Source: Pseudomonas uvaldensis
Lineage (GTDB): Bacteria; Pseudomonadota; Gammaproteobacteria; Pseudomonadales; Pseudomonadaceae
NCBI RefSeq assembly: GCF_021271205.1
Contig: NZ_JAIWKS010000008.1
Location: 1-64,000 of the forward strand
Direction: 5' to 3'
DNA: 64,000 nucleotides
The position numbers and the translations under genes are program-made. Each line of letters starts with the position of its first letter. The first letter of the stretch is position 1. The notes beneath the pieces were generated by a model. That model worked only from the letters and a program-made list of their open reading frames with translations. It was not told the origin of the DNA and did no database searches. Positions 35,701-43,569 of this stretch are shown one piece after another.

Positions 35701-36450
35701 GGCTTGCCGGGTCACGGCGGCTTCGACACCGATCGACGCCACTTCGGCGGCCACGCTGCTGCCATTGAAAACGGTCTGGTAGGCATCCTTGTTGCGAATG
35801 GCATCTTGCAAGCCCCGCAGGCCGCTGTAGATACCGAAGGCCTGGAGCCCCAGGCCCGTGGGAATGAGGGCATTGCTTCTGGTTTTGTTCACCCAACGCA
35901 GTGGCTGCTGCGCAAATGCCTGGAGATCCAGCTTCTGGGCGGCTTTCAAGAGCTTTTCCAGTGCGCTTCGGTGGCGGGCGGGCTCGGCCAGCGTTTCGGG
36001 ACTTTCCCTTAGCAACGGCAGCGCGGTGTGCGAGCGCTGACTCGCTATTTCGAACAGCAACGTCGGCAGCCGATAGTCGTCAGTATCGGTGGTCAGTTTC
36101 AGACGGGTTTCGATATCAGGCGCGGTGAATTGCAAAGAGTCCACGAAGAACCGATTGGCAATGCGGAAAAACGTATTGTCCCCGTCCAGAGGCTGCCCAT
36201 CAGTCGTTGCTCCCAGAGCATCGAGGGCTGAGCGGGTCACCGTTACGGAACCGATGTGCAGCGGACCATAAAGCCTATCGACGACTTCAAGTTGAGCCCG
36301 CCTGTGCAGGCGGTCCGACAAGAGCGCTACGTTATCCACAGCGTTGAAGTGGAGTGTCTCGACGGTGTGTTCGTTTGCGTGAAAGCCCAGGTCCGAAATG
36401 ACGACGGTAGGCTTGTCGGGGAAGGAGCTGGGTTGGAGAGCCTTGGCCAT
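32737..36450 (-). CDS. Large toxin-like protein: TcdA/TcdB-type pore segment plus RTX-like repeats
   Basis: A 1237-residue protein. Residues ~195-365 contain long hydrophobic helices (GSGLIASVLTLPFDIVAAV, then AALSVTSAAMTVTIGLAAL and MGLAAGLILVVGSQVWGAI), resembling the translocation/pore domain of clostridial TcdA/TcdB that also occurs in Mcf and FitD insect toxins. Residues ~500-665 carry RTX-like calcium repeats: GGGDDTVLG, LSGGIKDDVF, VGGLGNDTLIL, AGAGDDRIFILGG and DGGPGDDAYAI. The rest is beta-rich. No signal peptide, and no glucosyltransferase or protease domain seen. It is much shorter than the ~3000-residue Mcf/FitD proteins. The ATG has AAGGA upstream; a TATACT at 36515-36520 may be its -10. 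Confidence 0.7.
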   Translation of the reverse strand: MAKALQPSSFPDKPTVVISDLGFHANEHTVETLHFNAVDNVALLSDRLHRRAQLEVVDRLYGPLHIGSVTVTRSALDALGATTDGQPLDGDNTFFRIANRFFVDSLQFTAPDIETRLKLTTDTDDYRLPTLLFEIASQRSHTALPLLRESPETLAEPARHRSALEKLLKAAQKLDLQAFAQQPLRWVNKTRSNALIPTGLGLQAFGIYSGLRGLQDAIRNKDAYQTVFNGSSVAAEVASIGVEAAVTRQATQMITAGQRSLGDFTKTTFATKLARGSGLIASVLTLPFDIVAAVDAFKAAANATGKEATDHYVSAALSVTSAAMTVTIGLAALAGFSSAGPMGLAAGLILVVGSQVWGAIRQVDEIDDYIDLTVQERLRTGWFAFWTISPDQDIQDRYTIAKTTVGHSKLLQASALNLLKGPLKDSTGAIVNGKFTVELEPVTYNTWNWWTGERYQATTVRPRIKDTDDRIDARSGVTAETPGAVVVSSAEHKGIHWYIGGGDDTVLGTENKPNVFHYGAGVKKLSGGIKDDVFIFEGSTETLSGTPSRLVGGLGNDTLILSGRASGNEQPRRGYDVDLDTGQVSFITHVSSTESGLYRHADLESIENVEIPEGGANVIRGTAGANIIKSRGNDSIEAGAGDDRIFILGGNNRDADGGPGDDAYAIAHKPGCVFITEDGAGHSTIALDWRADLIESWKIESGNLVIRSCFDANDWQFRDVIIRNVYEDTDYPKGLQNDRLMFMTKDGYHLVPDLPEVIEHVGPLDIETVMVQPGTPRNPAILNADGEQQIAHDKDSSFFVSRYIELTTLKVKQKSRFSTTLHLDYMHAELTRVEAHYSVHVTQNDEGDIVRYGECGLTLHFGDRQVVLKNLASSDERYSAQKVEVNRRAFSALSSHHTFILVMKDGSSYRLVQPSPDYSLLLDRPFTDKAPMAWKTEASLSTLAPTKKQYAWLPPLDKQPYHLRNRATCAMLTTPALQTGIEVLIGEGSTYLVHLSPNMTLRLSTPGALAGAKPRLAQASTWELDATGLGQVEIKLSANLLRIGTTVIHLAIPEEHDLVDQIRVITAQGVVHAVDSLFGRVYVEALDGRYLSPLSDPGAALTDELSSLTSRRLKVYHMAVKDGSAGTLSYDLETRKWIFDTGEPRVIEVANLRKTNLCDHHLKIYRDLAREGLDRTPPMGDDALRSLRAKCVEVMESFTLGHSAMFARTLVLSALFGIRLSRLSWPLSLGGASRQHT

Positions 36451-36542
36451 GGTGAACGTCCTTGTTCAACGATGATTGAGGGCTCTATGTAAGGGATTTT
36501 CCTGAGGAGAGTATAGGAATGGGTTGTTGCCGCATTTTGCGT

Positions 36543-37172
36543 TCAGTGAGTGGACATCAAGGACAGCGCCCCCGCACCTCCGAATAATCCTGCGCTGATC
36601 CGATTGAACCAACTCTGGCCTTTGCCCGTGCGCAAGTACCGCGCGGCACCGTGGGCGCCAAGGCCGTAGGCCAGCTTGCAGAGCAGGTCGAGGATGGTCC
36701 AGGTGGCGATCATGACCAGCAGTTGCGGCAGGAACGGCTGTTCGGCGCTCAGGAACTGCGGCAGGAACGCGGCGAAGAAGAGGATGTCCTTGGGGTTGCT
36801 GGCGCCGAGCACGAACGCCCGACCGAACAATGCGCGAAATCGTGGGACGGTAGCAGCCTGGGGCACTTCGGCGCCTTGGGAGGGTTGGCGCGATTGCTGC
36901 CAGCTCTGCCAGGCCAGGTAAAACAGGTACAGCGCGCCGACGATCTTCAAGGCACTGAACAACTTTTCCGAGGCCAGCAGCAGCGCACCGAGCCCCAGCG
37001 CCGAGGCGCTCAACAGGCAGATCGAGGCGAACACACCGCCCAGGAACGCCGGGTACGAGCGACGCAGGCCATAGTTCAGGCTGTTGCCGATCATCAACAA
37101 CGACAGCGGGCCCGGAATGAGGATCACCACCAGGGCGGCACCGCTGAACAACAGCCAGGTTTCCAGATTCAT
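36543..37172 (-). CDS. LysE/RhtB-family amino-acid exporter
   Basis: A 209-residue inner-membrane protein with about six hydrophobic segments, starting MNLETWLLFSGAALVVILIPGP, where the IPGP turn is typical of LysE/RhtB transporters. GASNPKDILFFAAFLPQF near residue 128 is the second family mark. The ATG at 37172 has AGGAG seven bases upstream. These proteins export amino acids or homoserine lactones; the substrate here is unknown. It follows the purine permease on the same strand after a terminator. Confidence 0.9.
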   Translation of the reverse strand: MNLETWLLFSGAALVVILIPGPLSLLMIGNSLNYGLRRSYPAFLGGVFASICLLSASALGLGALLLASEKLFSALKIVGALYLFYLAWQSWQQSRQPSQGAEVPQAATVPRFRALFGRAFVLGASNPKDILFFAAFLPQFLSAEQPFLPQLLVMIATWTILDLLCKLAYGLGAHGAARYLRTGKGQSWFNRISAGLFGGAGALSLMSTH

Positions 37173-37191
37173 TGCTTTGCTCCTGATATAC

Positions 37192-37220
37192 AAAAGCCCC
37201 ACCCGGAGGGGTGAGGCGGG
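37192..37220 (-). terminator. Terminator after the purine permease gene
   Basis: On the minus strand GCCTCACCC-CTCC-GGGTGGGGC forms a stem with one mismatch, followed by TTTTG. It lies 17 bases after the permease stop and just before the LysE-family gene. Confidence 0.75.
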
Positions 37221-37236
37221 TGGATCGATGTATCGC

Positions 37237-38586
37237 CTACAGGAAAATGAACTTGGCGATGAAAATCGCGCAGAGCGCCCACAGGCTGACTGAAATGTCC
37301 TTGTGTTTACCGGTGCAGGCCTTGAGCACCACATAGGTGATGAAACCCAACGCGATGCCGTCGGCGACCGAAAAGGTCAGGGGCATCATGATGGCGGTCA
37401 CGATGGCCGGGATGCTGTCGGTCGGTTCGTCCCATTCGATATGGGCCATACCGCCCATCATCAGCATGGCGACATAGATCAACGCTCCGGCGGTGGCGTA
37501 GGCAGGAATCATCCCGGCCAGCGGCGCGAAGAACATCGCGGCAATAAATAGCATGCCGACGGTCACCGCGGTAAGCCCCGTCCGGCCACCGGCCGCCACG
37601 CCGGCGGCGCTTTCCACGTAACTGGTCACCGGCGGCACGCCGACCATGGCGCCAAAGACACTGGAAGCACTGTCGGCCTTCAAGGCGCGAGACAGGTTCT
37701 CGATCCGACCGTCGGCCTTCACCAGGCCGGCTCGCTGGGCGACGCCCATCAAGGTACCGGCGGTGTCGAACATGTGGACGAACAGGAAGGCCAGCACCAC
37801 GCTGATCATGCTGACGTTGAACACGCCGGCCACGTCCATTGCCATCCAGGTCGGCGCCAGGCTGGGCGGTGTCGACATGACGCCGTTGTACTGCACCAGC
37901 CCCAGGCCCCAACCCGCCAGGGTCACGGCGATGATGCTGATCAGGATCGCACCGAACACGCGGTGGTAGCTGAGCACGGCGATCATCAGGAAACACACGG
38001 CGGCCAGCAGCGGGCCGGGTTCACGCAGCGAGCCGAGTCTGATCAACGTGGCGGGACTGTCGACGATGATTCCGGCGGTCTTCAGACCGATCAGGCCGAG
38101 GAACAACCCGACCCCGGCGCCCATGGCGAACCGCAGGCTGACCGGAATACTGTTGAGCAGCCATTCCCGGATCCGTGACAACGTCAGGATCATGAACAGC
38201 ACACCGGAAACGAACACCGCGCCCAGGGCGGTTTCCCAGTTGTAGCCCATGGTGCCGACTACGGTGTAGGTGAAAAACGCGTTCAGACCCATGCCCGGCG
38301 CCAGGCCCACCGGCCAGTTGGCGTACAGGCCCATCAACAGGCAACCCAGGGCGGCGGCGATGCAAGTGGCGACGAACGCGGCGCCATGATCGATGCCGGC
38401 GTCGGCCATGATGTTGGGGTTAACGAAAATGATGTAGGCCATGGTGATGAAGGTTGTCAGGCCGGCAATCAGCTCGGTCTTCACCGTGGTGCCATGCAAG
38501 CTGAGTTTGAAGAGGCGTTCCAGCCAGCCACCGCTTGATGGCGGCGAGAGATCCAGCGTTCGGGCTTCGGGTTTGCGGCTTTCCAC
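37237..38586 (-). CDS. NCS2-family purine permease (AzgA/PbuG-like)
   Basis: A 449-residue transporter with about 12-14 membrane segments. GLTTFITMAYIIFVNPNI, LAPGMGLNAFFTY (~100) and SYVESAAGVAAGGRTGLTA (~325) are the AzgA-branch signature, associated with uptake of adenine, guanine and hypoxanthine. Start is GTG 38586 with GGAG eight bases upstream. A TTGTATACAA palindrome lies 140 bases upstream, matching those before puuE and hiuH, so it is probably coregulated with urate catabolism, as its position in PAO1 beside hiuH (from memory) would predict. Confidence 0.92.
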   Translation of the reverse strand: MESRKPEARTLDLSPPSSGGWLERLFKLSLHGTTVKTELIAGLTTFITMAYIIFVNPNIMADAGIDHGAAFVATCIAAALGCLLMGLYANWPVGLAPGMGLNAFFTYTVVGTMGYNWETALGAVFVSGVLFMILTLSRIREWLLNSIPVSLRFAMGAGVGLFLGLIGLKTAGIIVDSPATLIRLGSLREPGPLLAAVCFLMIAVLSYHRVFGAILISIIAVTLAGWGLGLVQYNGVMSTPPSLAPTWMAMDVAGVFNVSMISVVLAFLFVHMFDTAGTLMGVAQRAGLVKADGRIENLSRALKADSASSVFGAMVGVPPVTSYVESAAGVAAGGRTGLTAVTVGMLFIAAMFFAPLAGMIPAYATAGALIYVAMLMMGGMAHIEWDEPTDSIPAIVTAIMMPLTFSVADGIALGFITYVVLKACTGKHKDISVSLWALCAIFIAKFIFL

Positions 38587-38722
38587 AGCGAATACTCCTC
38601 AAGAGTTTTATTGTTATTTCCAGCACCCAGCCCCCTGAGGGTGGCTGCAGCGCTTTGAGGCAGGTAAGGCTGGCGAAGTGTTGACCTCGTGGTCAGAAAC
38701 TCGCACGAGGCGAATTATGCTT

Positions 38723-38732
38723 TTGTATACAA
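38723..38732. promoter_or_regulatory. GntR-type palindrome before the purine permease
   Basis: TTGTATACAA, identical to the site at 30236-30245 before puuE. A degenerate second half, TTGTAGACGA, follows at 38757-38766. Located in the 225-base spacer upstream of the permease GTG. Confidence 0.65.
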
Positions 38733-38811
38733 ATAAAGCAAATAATGTTTTTGGTTTTGTAGACGAAATGTATGGCGATAGGGTATATCGCGAGCCCTGG
38801 CAACCTCTGAA

Positions 38812-39243
38812 CTAAGCCTTCCCTAGCCCCAGGTTCACCGCCAGCCACCCATTTACCGCCTCTTCCCCAGCCTCGGCAAATACACGCTCCAGCAATTTCA
38901 CCTGCTCCCGACGCAACGCCTGTTCGAACCGCTCGCCCTCGGCGGTCAGTGCCAGCAGCCGCTTACGCTTATCGGTTTCGGACGCGACGCTGTTCACCAA
39001 GTGCATCTCCATCAACTGCCGCAGCGGCATGTTCAGCGCCTGTTTGCTCACGCCGAGTAGCACCAGCAGTTCTTTCACACTGAGCGACGGGTAACGGGCG
39101 ATGAAGAACACGATCCGCTGATGCACTCGACTCAACCCGCGACGCTCGAGCATTTCGTCGGCTTTGGCGGTGAACGCCTGGTAGCCGAAGAAGAACGCTT
39201 CCATAGCCATTTGTTGAGAGGATGGGTTTTTAAGGTCAAGCAT
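38812..39243 (-). CDS. MarR-family transcriptional regulator
   Basis: A 143-residue winged-helix regulator: RVHQRIVFFIARYPSLSVKELLVLLGVSKQALNMPLRQLMEMHLV (~40-85) holds the recognition helix, and ETDKRKRLLALTAEGE the wing. No Cys-based redox sensor is evident. It faces the aminotransferase gene across ~80 bases and probably controls it and itself. The first ~25 residues (FFFGYQAFTAKADE) form the dimer helix. Confidence 0.9.
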   Translation of the reverse strand: MLDLKNPSSQQMAMEAFFFGYQAFTAKADEMLERRGLSRVHQRIVFFIARYPSLSVKELLVLLGVSKQALNMPLRQLMEMHLVNSVASETDKRKRLLALTAEGERFEQALRREQVKLLERVFAEAGEEAVNGWLAVNLGLGKA

Positions 39244-39324
39244 ATTGACGTATCCAGAGAGGTCGGAGTAATTTCGGTCAATAAGTTTGACTCATTTTTC
39301 CAATGCCTCGCTACAGGTGGTTCC

Positions 39325-40491
39325 ATGGCTTTTTCCGAACGTGTCTCGCGCCTCAAAAGCTCTTTGATTCGAGAAATCCTGGCAGCGGCGCAGCGGCCGC
39401 AAGTGATGTCGTTTGCCGGAGGCCTGCCGGCAGAAGCCATGCTCCCGAAAGTGGAGTGGGAAGCCATGCCGTTGTCCATGGGCCAATACGGCATGAGCGA
39501 AGGCGAGCCGGCCTTGCGCGAAGCCCTGGCTGCGCAGGCGCGAGCGTTGGGCGTGGCTTGTGAGGCGAGTCAGGTCCTGGTGGTCAGCGGCTCCCAGCAG
39601 ACCCTCGACCTGGCGGCGAAACTGCATATCGATGTCGGCACCGAGATCATGCTGGAAGCGCCGACTTACCTGGCGGCGCTGCAGATTTTCCAGCTGTTCG
39701 GGGCTGCTTGCATCACGGTGCCGCTGGAGGCCGATGGCCCGGACCTGCAGCAACTGCGAGCCCGGTTGGAGCAGCACCGGCCGGCCTTCATCTATCTGAT
39801 TCCTACCTTCCAGAATCCTTCGGCGGTGCGCTATAGCGAAGCCAAGCGCGATGCGGTGGCGGCGCTACTCGATGAGTTCGGCGTGACCTTGATCGAGGAC
39901 GAACCCTACCGCGAGCTGACGTTCGATGGCGGTAGCGCCACGCCGATTGTCAGTCGCTTGAAAAAGGCCAGTTGGATTTACACGGGCACCGTGTCGAAAA
40001 CCCTGTTGCCTGGACTGCGGGTGGGCTATCTGATCGCCAGCCCGGACCTGTTCCCGCATTTGCTGCGGCTCAAGCAATCGGCGGACCTGCACACCAACCG
40101 AATCGGTCAATGGCAGGCACTGCAATGGATCGGCACCGAGCGGTATCGCAGCCATCTCAGTGAGTTGAGGGACTTCTACCGGGATCGTCGCGACCGGTTC
40201 CAGGCGGGACTGCTGACCCATTTTGCCGACATCGCGGATTGGAACGTGCCCCAGGGCGGGCTGTTTTTCTGGCTGACCCTCAAACGTCCCCTGGACACCC
40301 GCACCTTGCTCGGTGCCGCGCTGGCCGCCGACGTGGCGTTCATGCCGGGTGAACCGTTCTTCCCGGAGCCGGACAAGCACCCCGGGCATCTGCGGTTGAA
40401 TTTCAGTCATATCGACCCGGCGCGGCTGGATGAAGGGCTCCAGCGGCTGGCGGGGGTGGTGCGGGAGGCTATGGCTGCGCAAGCTGCCTGA
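39325..40491 (+). CDS. PLP-dependent fold-type I aminotransferase
   Basis: A 388-residue class I/II aminotransferase related to AAT-I enzymes and MocR catalytic domains but without an HTH. The PLP Lys is in TGTVSKTLLPGLRVGYL (~215-232), LIEDEPYRELTFDG holds the Asp/Tyr cofactor contacts, and the end includes RLNFSH (substrate-carboxylate Arg). The ATG at 39325 (MAFSERVSRL) has AGGTGG five bases upstream. Substrate probably an aromatic or branched amino acid; not resolvable. Divergent from a MarR regulator. Confidence 0.9.
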   Translation: MAFSERVSRLKSSLIREILAAAQRPQVMSFAGGLPAEAMLPKVEWEAMPLSMGQYGMSEGEPALREALAAQARALGVACEASQVLVVSGSQQTLDLAAKLHIDVGTEIMLEAPTYLAALQIFQLFGAACITVPLEADGPDLQQLRARLEQHRPAFIYLIPTFQNPSAVRYSEAKRDAVAALLDEFGVTLIEDEPYRELTFDGGSATPIVSRLKKASWIYTGTVSKTLLPGLRVGYLIASPDLFPHLLRLKQSADLHTNRIGQWQALQWIGTERYRSHLSELRDFYRDRRDRFQAGLLTHFADIADWNVPQGGLFFWLTLKRPLDTRTLLGAALAADVAFMPGEPFFPEPDKHPGHLRLNFSHIDPARLDEGLQRLAGVVREAMAAQAA

Positions 40492-40501
40492 ATATTTGTA
40501 G

Positions 40502-40540
40502 TGACTGGGCTGGCCTCATCGCGAGCAGGCCAGCCCAGTC
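40502..40540. terminator. Bidirectional terminator
   Basis: GACTGGGCTGGCCT (40502-40515) and its inverse (40527-40540) form a 14-bp stem around 11 bases, between the aminotransferase and the convergent glutaredoxin gene. AAAAAA/TTTT flank on the right serves the minus strand poorly but the stem is strong. Confidence 0.7.
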
Positions 40541-40552
40541 GACAAAAAACGA

Positions 40553-40924
40553 TCAGACCGCCGAAAACCGCTTATCCAGATAATCAATGATCACCTTGGA
40601 CTCATACATCCAGGTGGTCTTGCCATCCTCTTCGATGCGCAGGCACGGCACCTTGATCCGGCCACCTTGCTCCAGCAGCGTCTGGCGGTCCTGCTCATTG
40701 TTTTTCGCATCGCGCAGGGCCACCGGCACGTTGAGGCGGCGCAGGGTGCGGCGGGTCTTCACACAGAACGGACAGGCATGGAACTGATACAGCGTCAGGC
40801 CACGTGCGGCCTGGTCGACCTGTGCCTGGGCATCGGCCGGACGCTGCTTTTTGCTCGGGCGGGTGATGAAATCCAGAAAGATAATCAGCTGGCCCAGGCC
40901 AACTCGAAGCGCTTTGACGATCAC
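40553..40924 (-). CDS. Membrane-anchored glutaredoxin-like protein
   Basis: A 123-residue protein with an N-terminal hydrophobic stretch (VGLGQLIIFLDFIT) and a GST-N/glutaredoxin fold containing the redox site CPFC at about residues 51-54, cis-Pro in KVPCLRI and YESKVIIDYL at the end. The start is GTG 40924. Such proteins reduce disulfides or glutathione adducts. Located after folE, in a region whose order resembles PAO1. Confidence 0.88.
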   Translation of the reverse strand: MIVKALRVGLGQLIIFLDFITRPSKKQRPADAQAQVDQAARGLTLYQFHACPFCVKTRRTLRRLNVPVALRDAKNNEQDRQTLLEQGGRIKVPCLRIEEDGKTTWMYESKVIIDYLDKRFSAV

Positions 40925-40983
40925 GGTACAAGCCTCGCAGCACGGAAGAAGAGGGCGCGCAGCTTACCTGATTTTCACAGGCG

Positions 40984-41014
40984 AAAAAAAACCGGCGATC
41001 GATGCCGGTTTTTC
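40984..41014 (-). terminator. Rho-independent terminator of folE
   Basis: On the minus strand ACCGGC (41009-41004) and GCCGGT (40996-40991) enclose a seven-base loop and lead into eight T. It lies 14 bases after the folE stop. Confidence 0.9.
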
Positions 41015-41027
41015 TTCGTAAGACGGG

Positions 41028-41573
41028 TTACTTGATGAGGCTGAGGAATTCGCTGCGGGTCGCGGCGTTTTCCCGGAACTCTCCCAGCATCACCGAAGTG
41101 ATCATCGAGGAGTTCTGCTTCTCCACACCGCGCATCATCATGCACATGTGCTTGGCTTCGATCACCACCGCCACACCCAGGGCGCCGGTCACCTGCTGGA
41201 CCGCGTCGGCGATCTGGCGGCTGAGGTTTTCCTGGATCTGCAAGCGACGGGCGTACATGTCGACGATCCGCGCCACCTTCGACAGGCCCAGCACCTTGCC
41301 GCTCGGAATGTAGGCGACGTGAGCCTTGCCGATGAAAGGCAGCAGGTGATGCTCGCACAGCGAGTACAGCTCGATGTCCTTGACCAGCACCATTTCGCTG
41401 TTGTCGGAGCTGAACAAGGCGCCGTTGGTGACCTCTTCGAGGGTCTGTTGATAACCACGGCAGAGGTACTGCATGGCCTTGGCAGCACGCTTGGGCGTGT
41501 CGAGCAGGCCCTCGCGGGAGACGTCCTCGCCCAGTTGGCCGAGAATCGCGGTGTAATTCTGTTCCAGAGACAT
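41028..41573 (-). CDS. folE: GTP cyclohydrolase I
   Basis: A 181-residue type I GTP cyclohydrolase. The zinc site is LCEHHLLPF (Cys, His) with HMCMMMRG supplying the second Cys; [14 protein letters not shown] and QIADAV follow the family. It converts GTP to dihydroneopterin triphosphate, first step of folate and pterin synthesis. The protein begins directly at the catalytic domain with a short N-terminus. Followed by a strong terminator. Confidence 0.95.
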   Translation of the reverse strand: MSLEQNYTAILGQLGEDVSREGLLDTPKRAAKAMQYLCRGYQQTLEEVTNGALFSSDNSEMVLVKDIELYSLCEHHLLPFIGKAHVAYIPSGKVLGLSKVARIVDMYARRLQIQENLSRQIADAVQQVTGALGVAVVIEAKHMCMMMRGVEKQNSSMITSVMLGEFRENAATRSEFLSLIK

Positions 41574-41650
41574 GAAACTACCTGTGGGATTTTACGCAAA
41601 GGGCAAGGGTACGGTGGCGGACACGGCGCTGCAAGCTCGGTAATCGCGGG

Positions 41651-42208
41651 TTACTCGTCGCGGCCTTCCATCATGGTGCGCTTGAGCATCACATACACTG
41701 CCCCGGCGCCGCCGTGTTTCGCCTGGCAGGAGGTGAAGCCCAGCACTTGCGGGTGCTGGCGCAGCCAGGTGTTGACATGGCTTTTGATCATCGGTCGCTT
41801 GCCGTCCAGCCGTACGGCCTTGCCATGGGTGACGCGCACGCAGCGGATTTCGAATTTCGTCGCTTCGGCCAGGAAGGCCCAGAGGGTTTCCCGGGCTTTT
41901 TCCACGGTCATGCCGTGCAGGTCCAGGCTGCCTTCGAACGGGATCTGCCCGACCTTGAGTTTACGCATCTGGCTTTCCTGGACGCCGTCGCGGGCCCACA
42001 TCAACTCATCTTCGGGGCCCACGTCGATCACGAATTGATCGGACAAACCGTCCACGGTGGTGGCATCGGCGCGCACGGTGGCGGCCTGGCGCAGCTTGGC
42101 GATTTGAGCGCGATCTGCCTTGGGTTTGCCGGTTTCGGCACGATCGTGTTTGATCGGTTTTACGCCCTGGATCGCACTTTTGAACAGGGAAAAGTCGTCG
42201 TCTTGCAT
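41651..42208 (-). CDS. Smr-domain protein
   Basis: A 185-residue protein with an acidic N-terminus (MQDDDFSLFKSA), a charged middle and a C-terminal Smr domain marked by LDLHGMTVEKARE (~97-109) and VRVTHGKAVR. The usual HGxG is HGKA here. Smr domains bind or nick nucleic acids; YdaL/SmrA-like stand-alone forms have endonuclease activity. The ATG at 42208 has GGAGG five bases upstream; the frame continues upstream only as noise. Confidence 0.9.
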   Translation of the reverse strand: MQDDDFSLFKSAIQGVKPIKHDRAETGKPKADRAQIAKLRQAATVRADATTVDGLSDQFVIDVGPEDELMWARDGVQESQMRKLKVGQIPFEGSLDLHGMTVEKARETLWAFLAEATKFEIRCVRVTHGKAVRLDGKRPMIKSHVNTWLRQHPQVLGFTSCQAKHGGAGAVYVMLKRTMMEGRDE

Positions 42209-42282
42209 GTCAGCCTCCGCGAAGGCCGGCCAGTTTACCCAAGTCCAGCGGGATCGGGCGCGACAAAACGTCGAATGGCGGA

Positions 42283-42603
42283 TCAGTCGTGCTTTTTCAT
42301 GAGGTGGGGAGCCATGGCCAGCTCCAGGGATTGGCGAGCGCGACGGCGGCAGCGGCGCCAGAGCCAGATGCCCAGCCACAATACCAGCAGACCGATCGCC
42401 AGGATGATCGATGAACCGACAGGGGTAGCGTTCAACTCGCCCAGCGCGGGCGGGCGACCCAGCAGGCTGGCGGCACCGGCCATGGCCAGCAGGACACCCA
42501 GTGTTGCCAGGAGCGCGGCGATCGCCGCACCGACACGAAACCGCCAGTTGCTCGGGCCTTTGGGCCGCAAGCGACGTGCGTCAAAACCATCGGATATCTT
42601 CAT
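42283..42603 (-). CDS. Small two-helix membrane protein
   Basis: A 106-residue protein starting at ATG 42603, with GAGGAAGG upstream. Two membrane segments (AAIAALLATLGVLLAMAGAASLL and SIILAIGLLVLWLGIWLW) are followed by a strongly basic stretch RRCRRRARQ that should stay in the cytosol. It lies between the isochorismatase-fold gene and the Smr gene on the same strand. No family recognised. Confidence 0.75.
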   Translation of the reverse strand: MKISDGFDARRLRPKGPSNWRFRVGAAIAALLATLGVLLAMAGAASLLGRPPALGELNATPVGSSIILAIGLLVLWLGIWLWRRCRRRARQSLELAMAPHLMKKHD

Positions 42604-42724
42604 TCCGACCTTCCTCAGTGGGTATCGGCCCTTCGACCGGAAGATGCTCGGGTTGTTCCGGGGGCCAGGCGAATGAGAGGCTTTTGCGGATGAGCGGCGG
42701 AACGGGCCGCTCATCGAAGGACAT

Positions 42725-43315
42725 TCAGATGAGGTCGTGGGTCAGGGCCAGCGTGGCGAAGTTGTCCGCCATGATCGCCATTTCGGTCTGGTGCACATGT
42801 TCGGCACTGAGCACGCCGCCCTTGTGCGGCAGGTCGCGGGTGGCGCAGGCGTCTTCCACCAGTGTGCAGCGAAAACCGAGGTTCTTGGCAGCGCGCACGG
42901 TGGTGCTGACGCTGGAATGGCTCATGAACCCGCAGACGATCAGGTCCAGTGGGCCGAACTCTTCCAGGCGTTTTTTCAGTTCGGTGCCGTGGAAGGCGCT
43001 TGGCAGTAACTTGCCGATCACGGTTTCGTCGCCCTGGGGTTCGAGCCCTGGAATGAACTCGCCGCGTTCGCCCTGAGGGTCGAAGAGCCCGCCATGGGTG
43101 CCCAGGTGACGCACATGCACGATCGGGCGGCCGGCGGCACGGGCCGCGCCGAGCAATTGCTTGATGTTCGCAACCGCTGCATCCATGCCGCTCAGGGCCA
43201 GGGGGCCGGCGAGGTATTCCTTCTGGGCATCGATGATGATCAGGGTCGCTTGACTCAGGTTGGCCGCCGCGTAACCACGGCCACTGAGTTGAAACATCGT
43301 TTTTGGAACGGACAT
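42725..43315 (-). CDS. Isochorismatase-fold hydrolase with altered nucleophile
   Basis: A 196-residue protein of the cysteine-hydrolase/isochorismatase superfamily. The catalytic Asp (IIIDAQKEY) and Lys (VIGKLLPSAF) are present, but the position that holds Cys in amidase members (G-x-x-T-x-x-C-V) reads GFMSHSSV, that is, Ser. True isochorismatases also lack this Cys, so the protein may be an isochorismatase-like hydrolase or an enzyme using another route. GGAG lies seven bases before the ATG at 43315. Divergent from prmB, as in PAO1 (from memory). Confidence 0.88.
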   Translation of the reverse strand: MSVPKTMFQLSGRGYAAANLSQATLIIIDAQKEYLAGPLALSGMDAAVANIKQLLGAARAAGRPIVHVRHLGTHGGLFDPQGERGEFIPGLEPQGDETVIGKLLPSAFHGTELKKRLEEFGPLDLIVCGFMSHSSVSTTVRAAKNLGFRCTLVEDACATRDLPHKGGVLSAEHVHQTEMAIMADNFATLALTHDLI

Positions 43316-43569
43316 TCTGGGGCTCCTTCGGGTGGGGCTTTTGCGACATTGTCCTCTGGCTGAGCGGTTCTGTGAATCGCTTCCATCGCAAGGGCCGCCG
43401 TTGCTGGCCTACAGCCTTGTCAAGATGCCTGTGTTGTTCAATAGGCAGCTCAAAAAATGGAAAGATCCTACGGTCGCCCTGGCGTTTTTCGGTCGTCCTT
43501 GAGGCCGGTTTGGGTGACGGCGTGTTTGGCTGTTAGACTCGCCAGTCGTTTTTTCTGGAGTTTGCCGCC

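Noticed and set aside
42711-43391. A 226-codon frame overlapping the isochorismatase-fold gene on the same strand
   Set aside because: Arg/Pro/His-rich out-of-frame translation of a conserved gene.
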